DNA of 64,000 nucleotides, from the NCBI RefSeq assembly GCF_003172875.1, contig NZ_QGKM01000005.1, positions 57,745-121,744 on the forward strand. Direction: 5' to 3'. Shown piece by piece: positions 43,999-53,542 of this stretch. The position numbers and the translations under genes were made by a program. The notes beneath the pieces were generated by a model. The model was not told the DNA's origin. It searched no databases and worked only from the letters and a program-made list of their open reading frames with translations. This stretch comes from Leucothrix pacifica. Its GTDB lineage: Bacteria; Pseudomonadota; Gammaproteobacteria; Thiotrichales; Thiotrichaceae. The stretch's first letter is position 1, and every line of letters begins with the position of its first letter.

Positions 43999-44454
43999 TT
44001 AGTCTTCGCTGAATCCAGGTGTATTGGAAGCCACCCAACGAGACTCACCGGAAGACAGATTCTCTTTTTTCCAGAAAGGCGCCTTATGCTTTAATGCTTC
44101 CATGATCTCACGACATGCATCAAAAGCCGCTGCACGATGCGCAGACCACACTGAAACCAGAACAATTGGATCAGCAGGCTTTATTAGCCCAACCCGATGA
44201 CTCAGTAAGACATGTTGCAGTGGCCATCGCTGTTCAGCGTCAGCGATTATCGATTGTAACTGCTTTTCAGTCATTGCCGGGTAATGCTCCAGCTCCATCT
44301 CAGCCACATCATCGCCTTCATTAAAATCCCTCATGGTACCGACAAATGTTGCCGTCGCCCCATAGTTACAAAGGCCTTGTAAGTTAGTTTCCTGAAAATC
44401 AGTTATTTCCCGCCAAGGGTTGAAAGGCGCCGGATGAATATTAACTTTATTCAT
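43999..44454 (-). CDS. moaE: Molybdopterin synthase large subunit MoaE
   Basis: 151 residues. It takes sulfur from MoaD thiocarboxylate to build molybdopterin. Motifs: ATFVGTMRDFNEGD near 35-48, LEHYPAMTEKQL and HRVGLIKPADPIVLVSVWSAHRAAAFDACREIMEALKHKAPFWKKE, with the catalytic Lys in KHKAPFWKKE. It starts directly after moaD (no gap). moaA, moaC and mog are not in the window. Confidence 0.96.
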   Translation of the reverse strand: MNKVNIHPAPFNPWREITDFQETNLQGLCNYGATATFVGTMRDFNEGDDVAEMELEHYPAMTEKQLQSIIADAEQRWPLQHVLLSHRVGLIKPADPIVLVSVWSAHRAAAFDACREIMEALKHKAPFWKKENLSSGESRWVASNTPGFSED

Positions 44455-44691
44455 TTAGCCTCCTGTAACAGGTGGAAAGAATGCAAGCTCGTCACCGGCA
44501 TTGACGATAGAGTCAGCCGCAGCATATTCTTGATTGATCGCTATCAAACAAGATTCAGGTAGTGAACTATTTGGATTAAGTGTTTGCCAGATGGTCAATG
44601 CGGTCTGTTCGACATCTAACGGTAAGGTATCACCTGATTTGCCGAGTAGCTCACGAAGACTGGCAAAATATAAAACTTTGACAGCCTTCAT
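44455..44691 (-). CDS. moaD: Molybdopterin synthase sulfur carrier MoaD
   Basis: 78 residues, ubiquitin-like, ending in the VTGG double-glycine tail that becomes the thiocarboxylate. VLYFASLRELLGKS at the start and NAGDELAFFPPVTGG at the end are typical. It lies 9 bp after glmS and abuts moaE, giving glmU-glmS-moaD-moaE on the minus strand. Confidence 0.96.
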   Translation of the reverse strand: MKAVKVLYFASLRELLGKSGDTLPLDVEQTALTIWQTLNPNSSLPESCLIAINQEYAAADSIVNAGDELAFFPPVTGG

Positions 44692-44700
44692 AATGTTTTC

Positions 44701-46539
44701 CTACTCAACAGTAACTGATTTTGCGAGATTTCTTGGCTTATCAACATCTGTTCCCTTAAATACTGCAACATGATAAGACAGTAATTGTAGCGGAATTGTG
44801 TAAACAATGGGAACCAAACTTTCTGGCATTTCCGGAACCCGAATGATATGAATATTCTCCTGCTCAGCAATATCTGCATTTTCATCTGCAAATAAATACA
44901 ATACACCACCACGTGAACGGACTTCTTCCAGATTAGACTTCAACTTCTCGAGTAACCGCGTGTTGGGTGCGACCGCGACAATCGGCATATCCGCATCAAC
45001 AAGCGCTAATGGACCATGCTTTAGTTCACCCGCAGGATAAGCTTCGGCATGAATATAGGATATTTCTTTTAGCTTCAGTGCGCCTTCCATTGCAATCGGG
45101 TAAAGCTCACCACGCCCTAAGAAGAGCGAGTGATGTTTATCTATGAATGCTTCACTCATTGCTTTAATGGAAGCATCTTTTTGTAATGACTGCTCGATTA
45201 ACGCTGGCAGTCTTTTAAGATTATTCAGCATGACGGTCGCTTTTTCAGCATTAGCTGAATCTCGCTGCATCAAGGCAATTGTAAGCAACTGTAGTGCGAC
45301 CAGTTGGGTAGTGAATGCTTTAGTAGATGCAACACCGATTTCAGGGCCAGCAACTGTCATCAAAGCAAAGTCTGATTCTCTGGTTAACGAGCTTTCAGGC
45401 ACATTACAAATGGTTAGTGTTGCCAGATAGCTTTCACTCTTTACTTTTTCAAGCGCAGCCAAGGTATCGGCAGTCTCACCGGACTGAGAAATCGTCACAA
45501 CAAGCACGCCATCGCGTTTAGGCTGACGTCGATAGCGATACTCACTCGCAACCTCAACCTGACAAGGTAAATCAGTCAAACTTTCGATCCAGTATTTTGC
45601 CGTCAAACCAGAGTGAAAACTCGTTCCGCAAGCAATAATTTGTACCTCTTTAATTTCATCAAAAACCTGAGCAAGCTTCTGAGGATTGCCAGAGATGCAA
45701 TCACGTACGTTTTCTAAATCAACACGGCCCGATAGTGTGTTTTGAATTGCGGCGGGTTGCTCATATATCTCTTTAAGCATGAAATGGCGATACTCACCCA
45801 AATCAGCATCCATTGAGCTGGCACTAGACTCTTTCACTGGACGATCTACAGCAGCACCTGACTCATCATACACTTTGAAACCGCCACGTCCCAGCTCAAC
45901 ACTGTCGCCATTCTCAAGATAGATAAAGCGATTTGTAACAGGCAGCAATGCCTGAATATCAGACCCTATAAAATACTCACCAATACCAAGCCCTAAAACA
46001 AGTGGACTGCCTTGTCTGACTGCAATCAGGTGATCAGGATCATTTTTTGAAATCACACCTAAAGCATAAGCACCACGCAACTCTTTAGTCGCAAGATTCA
46101 CAGCTTCAAGCAATGTGGTTCCTGACTCAAGGAAAGTATCGATCAGATGAACAACAACTTCTGTATCGGTGTCAGAATCAAAGCGATAACCTTTCGCTGT
46201 CAAGTCCTCACGAAGCGACTCATAGTTTTCAATAATGCCATTGTGAACTACTGCGATGCGCTCATTACTCAAGTGAGGGTGAGCGTTACGCTCAGACGGA
46301 GCGCCATGTGTTGCCCAACGTGTGTGAGCAATACCGATAGAACCTAAGGCAGGCTCATCATTTAACTTCTCTGTAAGTTCAGCAACTTTACCTAAGGCAC
46401 GTGTTCTACTGATTTGATAGTCACTGTCGATGACCGCTACACCCGCTGAATCATATCCACGATATTCAAGGCGACGTAGCCCCTCTAACAGTATTCCTGC
46501 AACAGGTCTTTGAGCAACAGCTCCAACTATTCCACACAT
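44701..46539 (-). CDS. glmS: Glucosamine-6-phosphate synthase GlmS
   Basis: 612 residues. It makes glucosamine-6-phosphate from fructose-6-phosphate and glutamine for peptidoglycan and LPS. The N-terminal glutaminase begins MCGIVGAV (Cys2 nucleophile) with HTRWATHGAPSERNAHPH, and the C-terminal half has two SIS domains (IACGTSFHSGL and the SQSGETADT glutamate-binding motif), ending KPRNLAKSVTVE. Adjacent to glmU (12 bp), so the pathway genes are co-transcribed. I see no glmS ribozyme upstream; the gap is too small. Confidence 0.98.
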   Translation of the reverse strand: MCGIVGAVAQRPVAGILLEGLRRLEYRGYDSAGVAVIDSDYQISRTRALGKVAELTEKLNDEPALGSIGIAHTRWATHGAPSERNAHPHLSNERIAVVHNGIIENYESLREDLTAKGYRFDSDTDTEVVVHLIDTFLESGTTLLEAVNLATKELRGAYALGVISKNDPDHLIAVRQGSPLVLGLGIGEYFIGSDIQALLPVTNRFIYLENGDSVELGRGGFKVYDESGAAVDRPVKESSASSMDADLGEYRHFMLKEIYEQPAAIQNTLSGRVDLENVRDCISGNPQKLAQVFDEIKEVQIIACGTSFHSGLTAKYWIESLTDLPCQVEVASEYRYRRQPKRDGVLVVTISQSGETADTLAALEKVKSESYLATLTICNVPESSLTRESDFALMTVAGPEIGVASTKAFTTQLVALQLLTIALMQRDSANAEKATVMLNNLKRLPALIEQSLQKDASIKAMSEAFIDKHHSLFLGRGELYPIAMEGALKLKEISYIHAEAYPAGELKHGPLALVDADMPIVAVAPNTRLLEKLKSNLEEVRSRGGVLYLFADENADIAEQENIHIIRVPEMPESLVPIVYTIPLQLLSYHVAVFKGTDVDKPRNLAKSVTVE

Positions 46540-46551
46540 ATTCTCTTAATC

Positions 46552-47916
46552 CTATTTTGTTTTGACTGGGCGCTGCCAGCTTGGAATACTGACTTGTTTC
46601 GAACGTGAAAGACTCAAACAGTCTTCTGGTGTATTTTTAGTGATCGTTGAACCGGCACCAATTGTAGAACCCTTAGCAATTGAGACAGGTGCAACGAGTT
46701 GGCTGTCTGAGCCAACAAAAGCGTCATCACCAATGATCGTTTTGAACTTATTCACACCATCATAATTACAGGTAATGGTCCCAGCACCAATGTTTACATT
46801 GGCACCCATTTCTGTGTCGCCGATATAACTCAAGTGACTAATTTTACTACCCTCACCAATGTTGCTCTTTTTGATCTCAACAAAGTTGCCAACTTTCGCA
46901 TTTGATGCCAGCTCTGTGCCAGGACGAATTCTTGCAAAGGGGCCAATATCACAGGACTCACCAACAACAGCATTATCGATTACAGAATGCGATTTAACAG
47001 TAACATTCGGGCCGATAACACTGTTGCTAATCACACAATTAGTCTCAATAACAACACCATCGCCGAGCTTCACATCACCCTCTAAAACAGCATTGATATC
47101 AATCACAACATCCTTACCAACACTCACATTACCACGGATATCGACTCGGGCTGGGTCAAGAATGGTGACGCCTTCTGCCATTAATTCGGAGACTTTTCTT
47201 GCTTGATAAACTCTTTCGAGCATTGCTTGTTGCTGACGATTATTAACACCCTGTATTTCATCAGGATTAGCACAATCAACAGAAGTGATTGACGCACCTT
47301 CCGCTACGGCATGCTCAACACAATCAGTCAGGTAATACTCATTCTGAGCATTATCTGAATCTAATAAGGACAGCCATCGCTTTATACAACTCCCTTTGGC
47401 AGCGACTATTCCAGTATTGATTTCATTAATTTTCTTGATTTCTTCATCAGCATCTTTTTCTTCAACAATCCTACGAATATTACCTGCCGGATCTCTTACG
47501 ATACGGCCATAACCAAATGGTTGCCGCAACTTAGTAGTCAGCAGTGCGTAGTCGTATTCACCAATACAAGCACACAATGGAAGCAGAGTTTCACTTTTCA
47601 CTAATGGAACATCGCCATATGCGATTAGTACAATATCTTCATCATCAATGTATGGAACAGCCTGAAGGACTGCATGTCCTGTGCCCAGCTGTTCATACTG
47701 ATGCACCCATTGAATAGTGTCGTCGCTTATACCGTTAATTACTGACTCAGCTGCATGACCAACAACACCCACGATTGGACCTGAGCTTAGCTCACGTGAG
47801 GTATCAATAACATGCTGCAACATCGGCTTACCGCCAATTTTATGCATTACCTTCGGAAGTTCAGAACGCATTCTGGTTCCCTTACCTGCGGCCAGAATAA
47901 TAGATTTAATATTCAT
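46552..47916 (-). CDS. glmU: Bifunctional GlmU (GlcN-1-P acetyltransferase / GlcNAc-1-P uridylyltransferase)
   Basis: 454 residues. N-terminal Rossmann pyrophosphorylase with LAAGKGTRMRSELPKV near 8-23, and C-terminal left-handed beta-helix (from about 250: VTILDPARVDIRGNVSVG and many I-G-x-x hexads) with acetyltransferase catalytic His in SYIGDTEMGANVNIGAGT region. Makes UDP-GlcNAc from GlcN-1-P. In gammaproteobacteria glmU usually directly follows atpC; here two secreted-protein genes lie between. Confidence 0.97.
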   Translation of the reverse strand: MNIKSIILAAGKGTRMRSELPKVMHKIGGKPMLQHVIDTSRELSSGPIVGVVGHAAESVINGISDDTIQWVHQYEQLGTGHAVLQAVPYIDDEDIVLIAYGDVPLVKSETLLPLCACIGEYDYALLTTKLRQPFGYGRIVRDPAGNIRRIVEEKDADEEIKKINEINTGIVAAKGSCIKRWLSLLDSDNAQNEYYLTDCVEHAVAEGASITSVDCANPDEIQGVNNRQQQAMLERVYQARKVSELMAEGVTILDPARVDIRGNVSVGKDVVIDINAVLEGDVKLGDGVVIETNCVISNSVIGPNVTVKSHSVIDNAVVGESCDIGPFARIRPGTELASNAKVGNFVEIKKSNIGEGSKISHLSYIGDTEMGANVNIGAGTITCNYDGVNKFKTIIGDDAFVGSDSQLVAPVSIAKGSTIGAGSTITKNTPEDCLSLSRSKQVSIPSWQRPVKTK

Positions 47917-47944
47917 ACAATTAACTTATTTTTAGATTGGCAAA

Positions 47945-47953
47945 ACTATACCA
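47945..47953 (-). promoter_or_regulatory. Candidate extended -10 promoter for glmUS-moaDE
   Basis: On the minus strand TGGTATAGT carries a TGn extension and a TATAGT -10, about 30 bp before the glmU start. Confidence 0.5.
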
Positions 47954-48023
47954 AGTTAAGCGAAAGGTCGTGTGTAATAAACGATTACAGATGTTTTTTT
48001 TGCGATGAAGTAAACATTACAAA

Positions 48024-48051
48024 CAAAAACGACCGACAAATTATCGGCCGT
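48024..48051 (-). terminator. Terminator of the papain-like secreted protein gene
   Basis: On the minus strand ACGGCCGA and TCGGTCGT form an 8-bp stem with one G-U pair, a 7-base loop and TTTTTG after it; it lies just past the gene's stop and upstream of the glmU promoter. Confidence 0.8.
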
Positions 48052-48077
48052 TAAACAATTAAGATCAAGCAAATAGA

Positions 48078-49325
48078 TCAATAAGTCTTGCATGAAGATT
48101 TATATGGCTTTGGCACAATCCCCCATCTGTACTCCAATGGAGCATTAGGGTTCGAGGACACATGACCGGCGTATAGGTTCTTTCTCAGCTCTCTAAGAGG
48201 CATATAATAGTTTTCACCCAAACTCATTTGCACCATGCAGAAATCGTTTAACTGTTTTTTCTGTGCAGGTGTTGGATCAGATGGAGAAAACAATGTGTTT
48301 GTCCACTGCTGTGGCTGACTATTAGGTGCCGTTGCTCTGGTTCTTGCATGGTGCTGACCAATCGCGTTGAAGAAAGCCTTAAGCCTGCGGTCACGTGATG
48401 GAGTTGAGTAACTATCATACTCAGATCTATTCATGCACTGTCGACCAGCTTTTCTTATTTTCTGTAAATGCCATAGAGCATCATACACATAAACACTGCG
48501 GTCATTAGCATATTGACACAGCGCAATCATTAGACGCAGTGACTTTTCTTCAGGACGCTCTTTTCTCTTACCTAAAGCACTAGATAAAATATCCGTGAAT
48601 TTCACATAATCCTGCTTTACTGACTTAGAAATCGTAAACTGTTCGATACTGTAGCCAGGCTGCTTTTTCAACGATTTCTTAATGTTTTGTGGTTGAACAA
48701 AACGGCGATAGCCATCGCTATAGCCCTTCATGTCTTCAGGCACATAGAATGGAAAAGACTCTATACGATCCATAAAACGAGCAGCTTTTGGTGTAGTAGA
48801 ATAGACAACTTCAGCAACACCTGCATCAGTAACATTCACAATCGTATATGAATGTACTCCCGGTGCAACATAGATATCGCCCGGTTTAATATCATTCATA
48901 GCAACAGGGTAAGTATCTTTCTTAAGCGATGAAGTACTACCGACAGCTGAGATATAATCCATGAACTTTCTTACCCGTTGATGTTCAGGCAATTTGTCCC
49001 ATTTACTCATATTGTTGGTGATAAATTTCTTTTTTCTGGTTGGGTCGTTAATCACGAAAGGCAGTCTGTGCTCATACGCAAAAACCAGCCTCATCGCATA
49101 AACTGCATCCGCACAGTCATGCTCAAATTTATAGTACAAAGGTTTTTTCTCATCCATGAAAAACTCTTCGTTCCAATTACGGGTTACCCAGGCACGGTAA
49201 TTATTTTCCCAGCGTTCATCCCAGGTATTTTTTGCTTTCCACACAGCAGCACTAGCTGATGAAGCAAACAAAATCCCAACCAAGAGAATACCGTTAATGA
49301 CGAAACCCTTTATTTTCTTATCCAT
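48078..49325 (-). CDS. Secreted protein with papain-like (NlpC/P60-type) Cys/His pattern
   Basis: 415 residues with a signal peptide (about 1-26, ending SSASAA). Cys71 lies in HDCADAVYAM at the start of a predicted helix; about 87 residues later GDIYVAPGVHSYTIVNV puts His158 on a beta-strand after a GD turn. This Cys-helix then GD-strand-His order is that of NlpC/P60 and CHAP papain-fold hydrolases. No named family is recognised and overall similarity is not obvious. The C-terminal 200 residues include four more cysteines and no known motif. Likely periplasmic. It has its own terminator and lies between glmU and a PG-binding lipoprotein. A wall-hydrolase role is inferred. Confidence 0.7.
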   Translation of the reverse strand: MDKKIKGFVINGILLVGILFASSASAAVWKAKNTWDERWENNYRAWVTRNWNEEFFMDEKKPLYYKFEHDCADAVYAMRLVFAYEHRLPFVINDPTRKKKFITNNMSKWDKLPEHQRVRKFMDYISAVGSTSSLKKDTYPVAMNDIKPGDIYVAPGVHSYTIVNVTDAGVAEVVYSTTPKAARFMDRIESFPFYVPEDMKGYSDGYRRFVQPQNIKKSLKKQPGYSIEQFTISKSVKQDYVKFTDILSSALGKRKERPEEKSLRLMIALCQYANDRSVYVYDALWHLQKIRKAGRQCMNRSEYDSYSTPSRDRRLKAFFNAIGQHHARTRATAPNSQPQQWTNTLFSPSDPTPAQKKQLNDFCMVQMSLGENYYMPLRELRKNLYAGHVSSNPNAPLEYRWGIVPKPYKSSCKTY

Positions 49326-49421
49326 AAGTTACTCATTTAGATTTTTCTAAGTATGCGTTTTGGCTCAGTATTCTTAGAACTGTTAATAATAAATTTATTA
49401 CTCGGTGTTCAAAAAAATCAT

Positions 49422-49455
49422 AAAAAAAATGGGATTGAAGTTAGCCCCCAATCCC
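49422..49455 (-). terminator. Terminator of the PG-binding repeat lipoprotein gene
   Basis: On the minus strand GGGATTG and CAATCCC form a perfect 7-bp stem with an 11-base loop and eight T after one A. Confidence 0.9.
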
Positions 49456-49506
49456 ACTTTAAACTCTCATTTATCAGAGCAATACACTAATGTGCATTAT
49501 TTCTGA

Positions 49507-50532
49507 TTAACGATTTTGCATGAACTGCTGAAGTGCTGCACGAGTACCACTTCCTACTACACCGTCGATTGGACCTTTGTAGTAACCTTTAGCTTTCAGC
49601 TTCTGCTGTAGAGCAAAAACATCAACTGGTGGAGGAGTAGCAGCCTTAGGTGCAGCTGGAGCTACGTATGCTGGCTTAGCTGGAGCTCGGTAAGCTGGCT
49701 TAGCTGCAGGACGCTTACCACCATACATGTGGCTGTGGTTACGCTGGTTGTACTTATGACAGTGGCTCACGCTCTTAGTCATGCTGTTAGCCGGGTGGCT
49801 GTGACACCAACGGTTAACTGGCTTACGTACTGGAGCAGCTGGCTTAGCCGGAGCTGTTTTGTATACTGGCTTATATACAACGCGATCTTTGTAAACAACC
49901 TTAGGTACTGTCTTGTATACAGTCTTTACAACTGGCTTATAGACAGTCTTAGTTACAACACGTGGAGCTGCTGGACGAGCTGCTTGCTTAGCTTTGTAGT
50001 TGTGCTGACCACGTGGGTTCTTGTGACAGTGGCGTACAGTCTTTGTCATTGAGTTAGCCGCATGACCGTGACAGTTGCTAGCAGGACGTGGAGCCATTGG
50101 CTTAGGCTTCATTACTTGCTTAGGCTTAACCATTGGCTTAGCCGGAGCCATCGGCTTTGCTGGAACCATAGGAGTCTTTGGAACCATTTTCTCAGGAATT
50201 TGAGAATCTATTGTTTGCTGACCACCAGCTGTTTGTTGACCACCTGCAACTTGCTGACCACCTGCAACTTGCTGACCACCTGCAACTTGCTCACCACCAG
50301 AAACCTGCTGGCCGCCTGCAACTTGCTCACCACCTGCAACCTGCTGGCCGCCTGCAACTTGCTCGCCACCAGAAACCTGCTGACCGCCTGCTACCTGAGC
50401 ACCACCAGCAACTTGCTGACCGCCTGCTACTTGTGAAGCTCCTTCACCCATCACTGACTGCTGCGAGCAACCCGTAGCGAAGACACCAGCCATCACTAAA
50501 GTTGCAACCGAGAGTTGATGTTTAATTTTCAT
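49507..50532 (-). CDS. Repeat-rich lipoprotein with CHxH modules and peptidoglycan-binding end
   Basis: 341 residues from the ATG at 50530-50532; the ATG nine bases earlier is too close to the AAAGG Shine-Dalgarno. A signal peptide ends FATGC (Cys22), probably lipidated. Residues 34-105 are twelve hexapeptides Q-V/T-A/S-G-G-Q/E/A. A Lys/Pro/Met-rich linker follows (about 112-150). Then come two 18-residue modules, C154-K171 and C243-K260, both CHxHxANSMTKxVxHCHK, separated by a Val/Tyr/Lys-rich stretch. The last 40 residues (VFALQQKLKAKGYYKGPIDG, GSGTRAALQQF) form a PG_binding_1 half. Likely outer-membrane linked and bound to the wall; the His/Cys modules look suited to bind metal. No full-length family is recognised. 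Confidence 0.8.
   Translation of the reverse strand: MKIKHQLSVATLVMAGVFATGCSQQSVMGEGASQVAGGQQVAGGAQVAGGQQVSGGEQVAGGQQVAGGEQVAGGQQVSGGEQVAGGQQVAGGQQVAGGQQTAGGQQTIDSQIPEKMVPKTPMVPAKPMAPAKPMVKPKQVMKPKPMAPRPASNCHGHAANSMTKTVRHCHKNPRGQHNYKAKQAARPAAPRVVTKTVYKPVVKTVYKTVPKVVYKDRVVYKPVYKTAPAKPAAPVRKPVNRWCHSHPANSMTKSVSHCHKYNQRNHSHMYGGKRPAAKPAYRAPAKPAYVAPAAPKAATPPPVDVFALQQKLKAKGYYKGPIDGVVGSGTRAALQQFMQNR
50218..50433 (-). repeat. 18-bp coding tandem repeat (12 units)
   Basis: 216 bp made of twelve imperfect 18-bp units encoding the QVAGGQ-type hexapeptide. The small variation among units (Gln/Glu, Ala/Ser) suggests growth and contraction by slippage or recombination, so copy number may differ between strains. 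Confidence 0.92.
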
Positions 50533-50734
50533 GTAATACATCCTTTAACTAGTTAACTGCGTAGATTTAGATTGAACAAACGATCTATATATTATTGTTT
50601 ATCCGCTCCCGAAGTATAGTATTAAATCAAGCTATATTCAAAAAAAAGGTGCGATAAACATACGGTTTTTTTGTTTAAATGCCTAAAAATATGATCAACG
50701 CACATCCTGAAGAAGATATTAAGTTCGTATACAT

Positions 50735-50765
50735 AAAAAAAGCAACCGTAAAAGGTTGCTTTTTT
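50735..50765 (-). terminator. Terminator of the atp operon
   Basis: On the minus strand GCAACC and GGTTGC pair, extended by A6 and T7, with a short loop, 22 bp past the atpC stop. The symmetrical A/T flanks allow bidirectional use. Confidence 0.92.
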
Positions 50766-50787
50766 ATATTACTTAACAGCCGTTAAA

Positions 50788-51213
50788 CTAGTGCTTTAAC
50801 GTTTTACCGATTCGATGAATCATTTCAATCTGTGCTTTAGCAGCGTCTAGCTCAGCCTGAATAGCAGCATAATCCAAGTCTTCCGGATCTTTACCTGCCA
50901 GTGCATCCTGAGCACGACCCACTGCAGCTTCAGCAGCTTTCTCATCTAAGTCTTCTGCACGAACCGCAGAGTCAGCCAAAATCGTAACGATCGTTGGCTG
51001 GACTTCGATAATTCCGCCAGCAACAAACAGTGTAGAAACACCTTCACTAGTTTTATAGTTGAGTTCACCAGGCTTCAGCGTTGCAATTAACTGACTGTGA
51101 TTAGGCAAAATACCCATCGCACCCATTTCTCCGGGCGCTGTCAACTCCAGCACATCACCTGAGAATAGTGCTTCTTCAGCACTTACAACATCTAAACGTA
51201 TCGTTGTAGCCAT
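50788..51213 (-). CDS. atpC: ATP synthase epsilon subunit
   Basis: 141 residues. N-terminal beta-sandwich (about 1-85: RLDVVSAEEALFSGDVLELTAPGEMGAMGILPNH in part) and C-terminal helical pair (about 88-140, AEAAVGRAQDAL). It is the rotor inhibitor of F1. Last gene of the operon, 15 bp after atpD. Confidence 0.98.
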   Translation of the reverse strand: MATTIRLDVVSAEEALFSGDVLELTAPGEMGAMGILPNHSQLIATLKPGELNYKTSEGVSTLFVAGGIIEVQPTIVTILADSAVRAEDLDEKAAEAAVGRAQDALAGKDPEDLDYAAIQAELDAAKAQIEMIHRIGKTLKH

Positions 51214-51228
51214 GATATTACCCCGCTA

Positions 51229-52620
<1,392 letters not shown>

Positions 52621-52662
52621 CTATAAAATATATTAAACTTTGCTCAGCCAGTCGCCAGCGGT

Positions 52663-53526
52663 TTATTCAACCGCCGCAGCACCTGAAACGATCTCGGAAA
52701 TTTCCTGAGTAATCGCAGCCTGACGCGCCTTGTTATATGCCAGTTTCAAGTCATTGATGATGCTACCCGCATTATCAGATGCACTCTTCATAGCAATCAT
52801 ACGCGCCGACATTTCGCAGGCGATATTCTCGACGACACCCTGATAGATCAAAGACTCAATATAGCGAGTCATCAAACGATCAATTACAACTTCCGACTCT
52901 GGCTCATAAAGGTAATCCCAGTGAGACTGGTCAACCTCTTCAAGCCCGGAAGCAACGACAGGTACTAATTGAGTAACCTGTGGTGTCTGAGTCATGCTGT
53001 TAACGAATTTATTCTCTACTAAGAATAAGCGATCGATACGACCTTCATCATATGCATCAAGCATTACCTTCACAGTACCGATCAAATCAGTCACTGAAGG
53101 TTTATCGCCCATATGGGTTTTCTCTGCTACGACGCCGTAACGACGAAATGCTGACAATGCTTTGCTGCCAAAAACAGCAATATCAACTTCAGCACCCTTT
53201 TCTTTCCAGTCCGCAATATCGCGAAATGCGGCTTTGAACAAGTTTCCGTTCAAGCCACCACACAAACCACGGTCTGTAGAGACAATAATATAACCAACTC
53301 GCTTCACATCATCACGGTCTACCGTGTAAGGATGTTTGTACTCGAGGTGGCCACCCGCTAAATGCCCAACAACTTGTCGCATTTTGTCAGCGTATGGACG
53401 AGACTCTTCCATTCGCTCTTTTGCACGACGCATTTTGGACGCAGCAACCATTTCCATTGCTTTGGTGATTTTCTTGGTATTTTGAATACTACCAATTTGT
53501 GAGCGTATTTCCTTTAGACCTGCCAT
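52663..53526 (-). CDS. atpG: ATP synthase gamma subunit
   Basis: 287 residues. Rotor shaft. [32 protein letters not shown] (in part) and the C-terminal [20 protein letters not shown] are diagnostic. Between atpA and atpD as usual; the gap to atpD is 54 bp. Confidence 0.98.
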   Translation of the reverse strand: MAGLKEIRSQIGSIQNTKKITKAMEMVAASKMRRAKERMEESRPYADKMRQVVGHLAGGHLEYKHPYTVDRDDVKRVGYIIVSTDRGLCGGLNGNLFKAAFRDIADWKEKGAEVDIAVFGSKALSAFRRYGVVAEKTHMGDKPSVTDLIGTVKVMLDAYDEGRIDRLFLVENKFVNSMTQTPQVTQLVPVVASGLEEVDQSHWDYLYEPESEVVIDRLMTRYIESLIYQGVVENIACEMSARMIAMKSASDNAGSIINDLKLAYNKARQAAITQEISEIVSGAAAVE

Positions 53527-53542
53527 GGGACGTTACCTCCCG

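Noticed and set aside
46540..46551. glmS ribozyme or GlmZ-type leader
   Set aside because: Only 12 bp separate glmU and glmS, too short for a ribozyme.
50218..50433. CRISPR-like array of 18-bp repeats
   Set aside because: There are no unique spacers; units are contiguous and encode a hexapeptide.
50062..50477. Repeat-rich frames antisense to the hexapeptide lipoprotein, including a Leu/Asn/Thr repeat protein
   Set aside because: The 18-bp repeat keeps all frames open. The minus-strand frame has a signal peptide, a Shine-Dalgarno and a peptidoglycan-binding end; the others do not.
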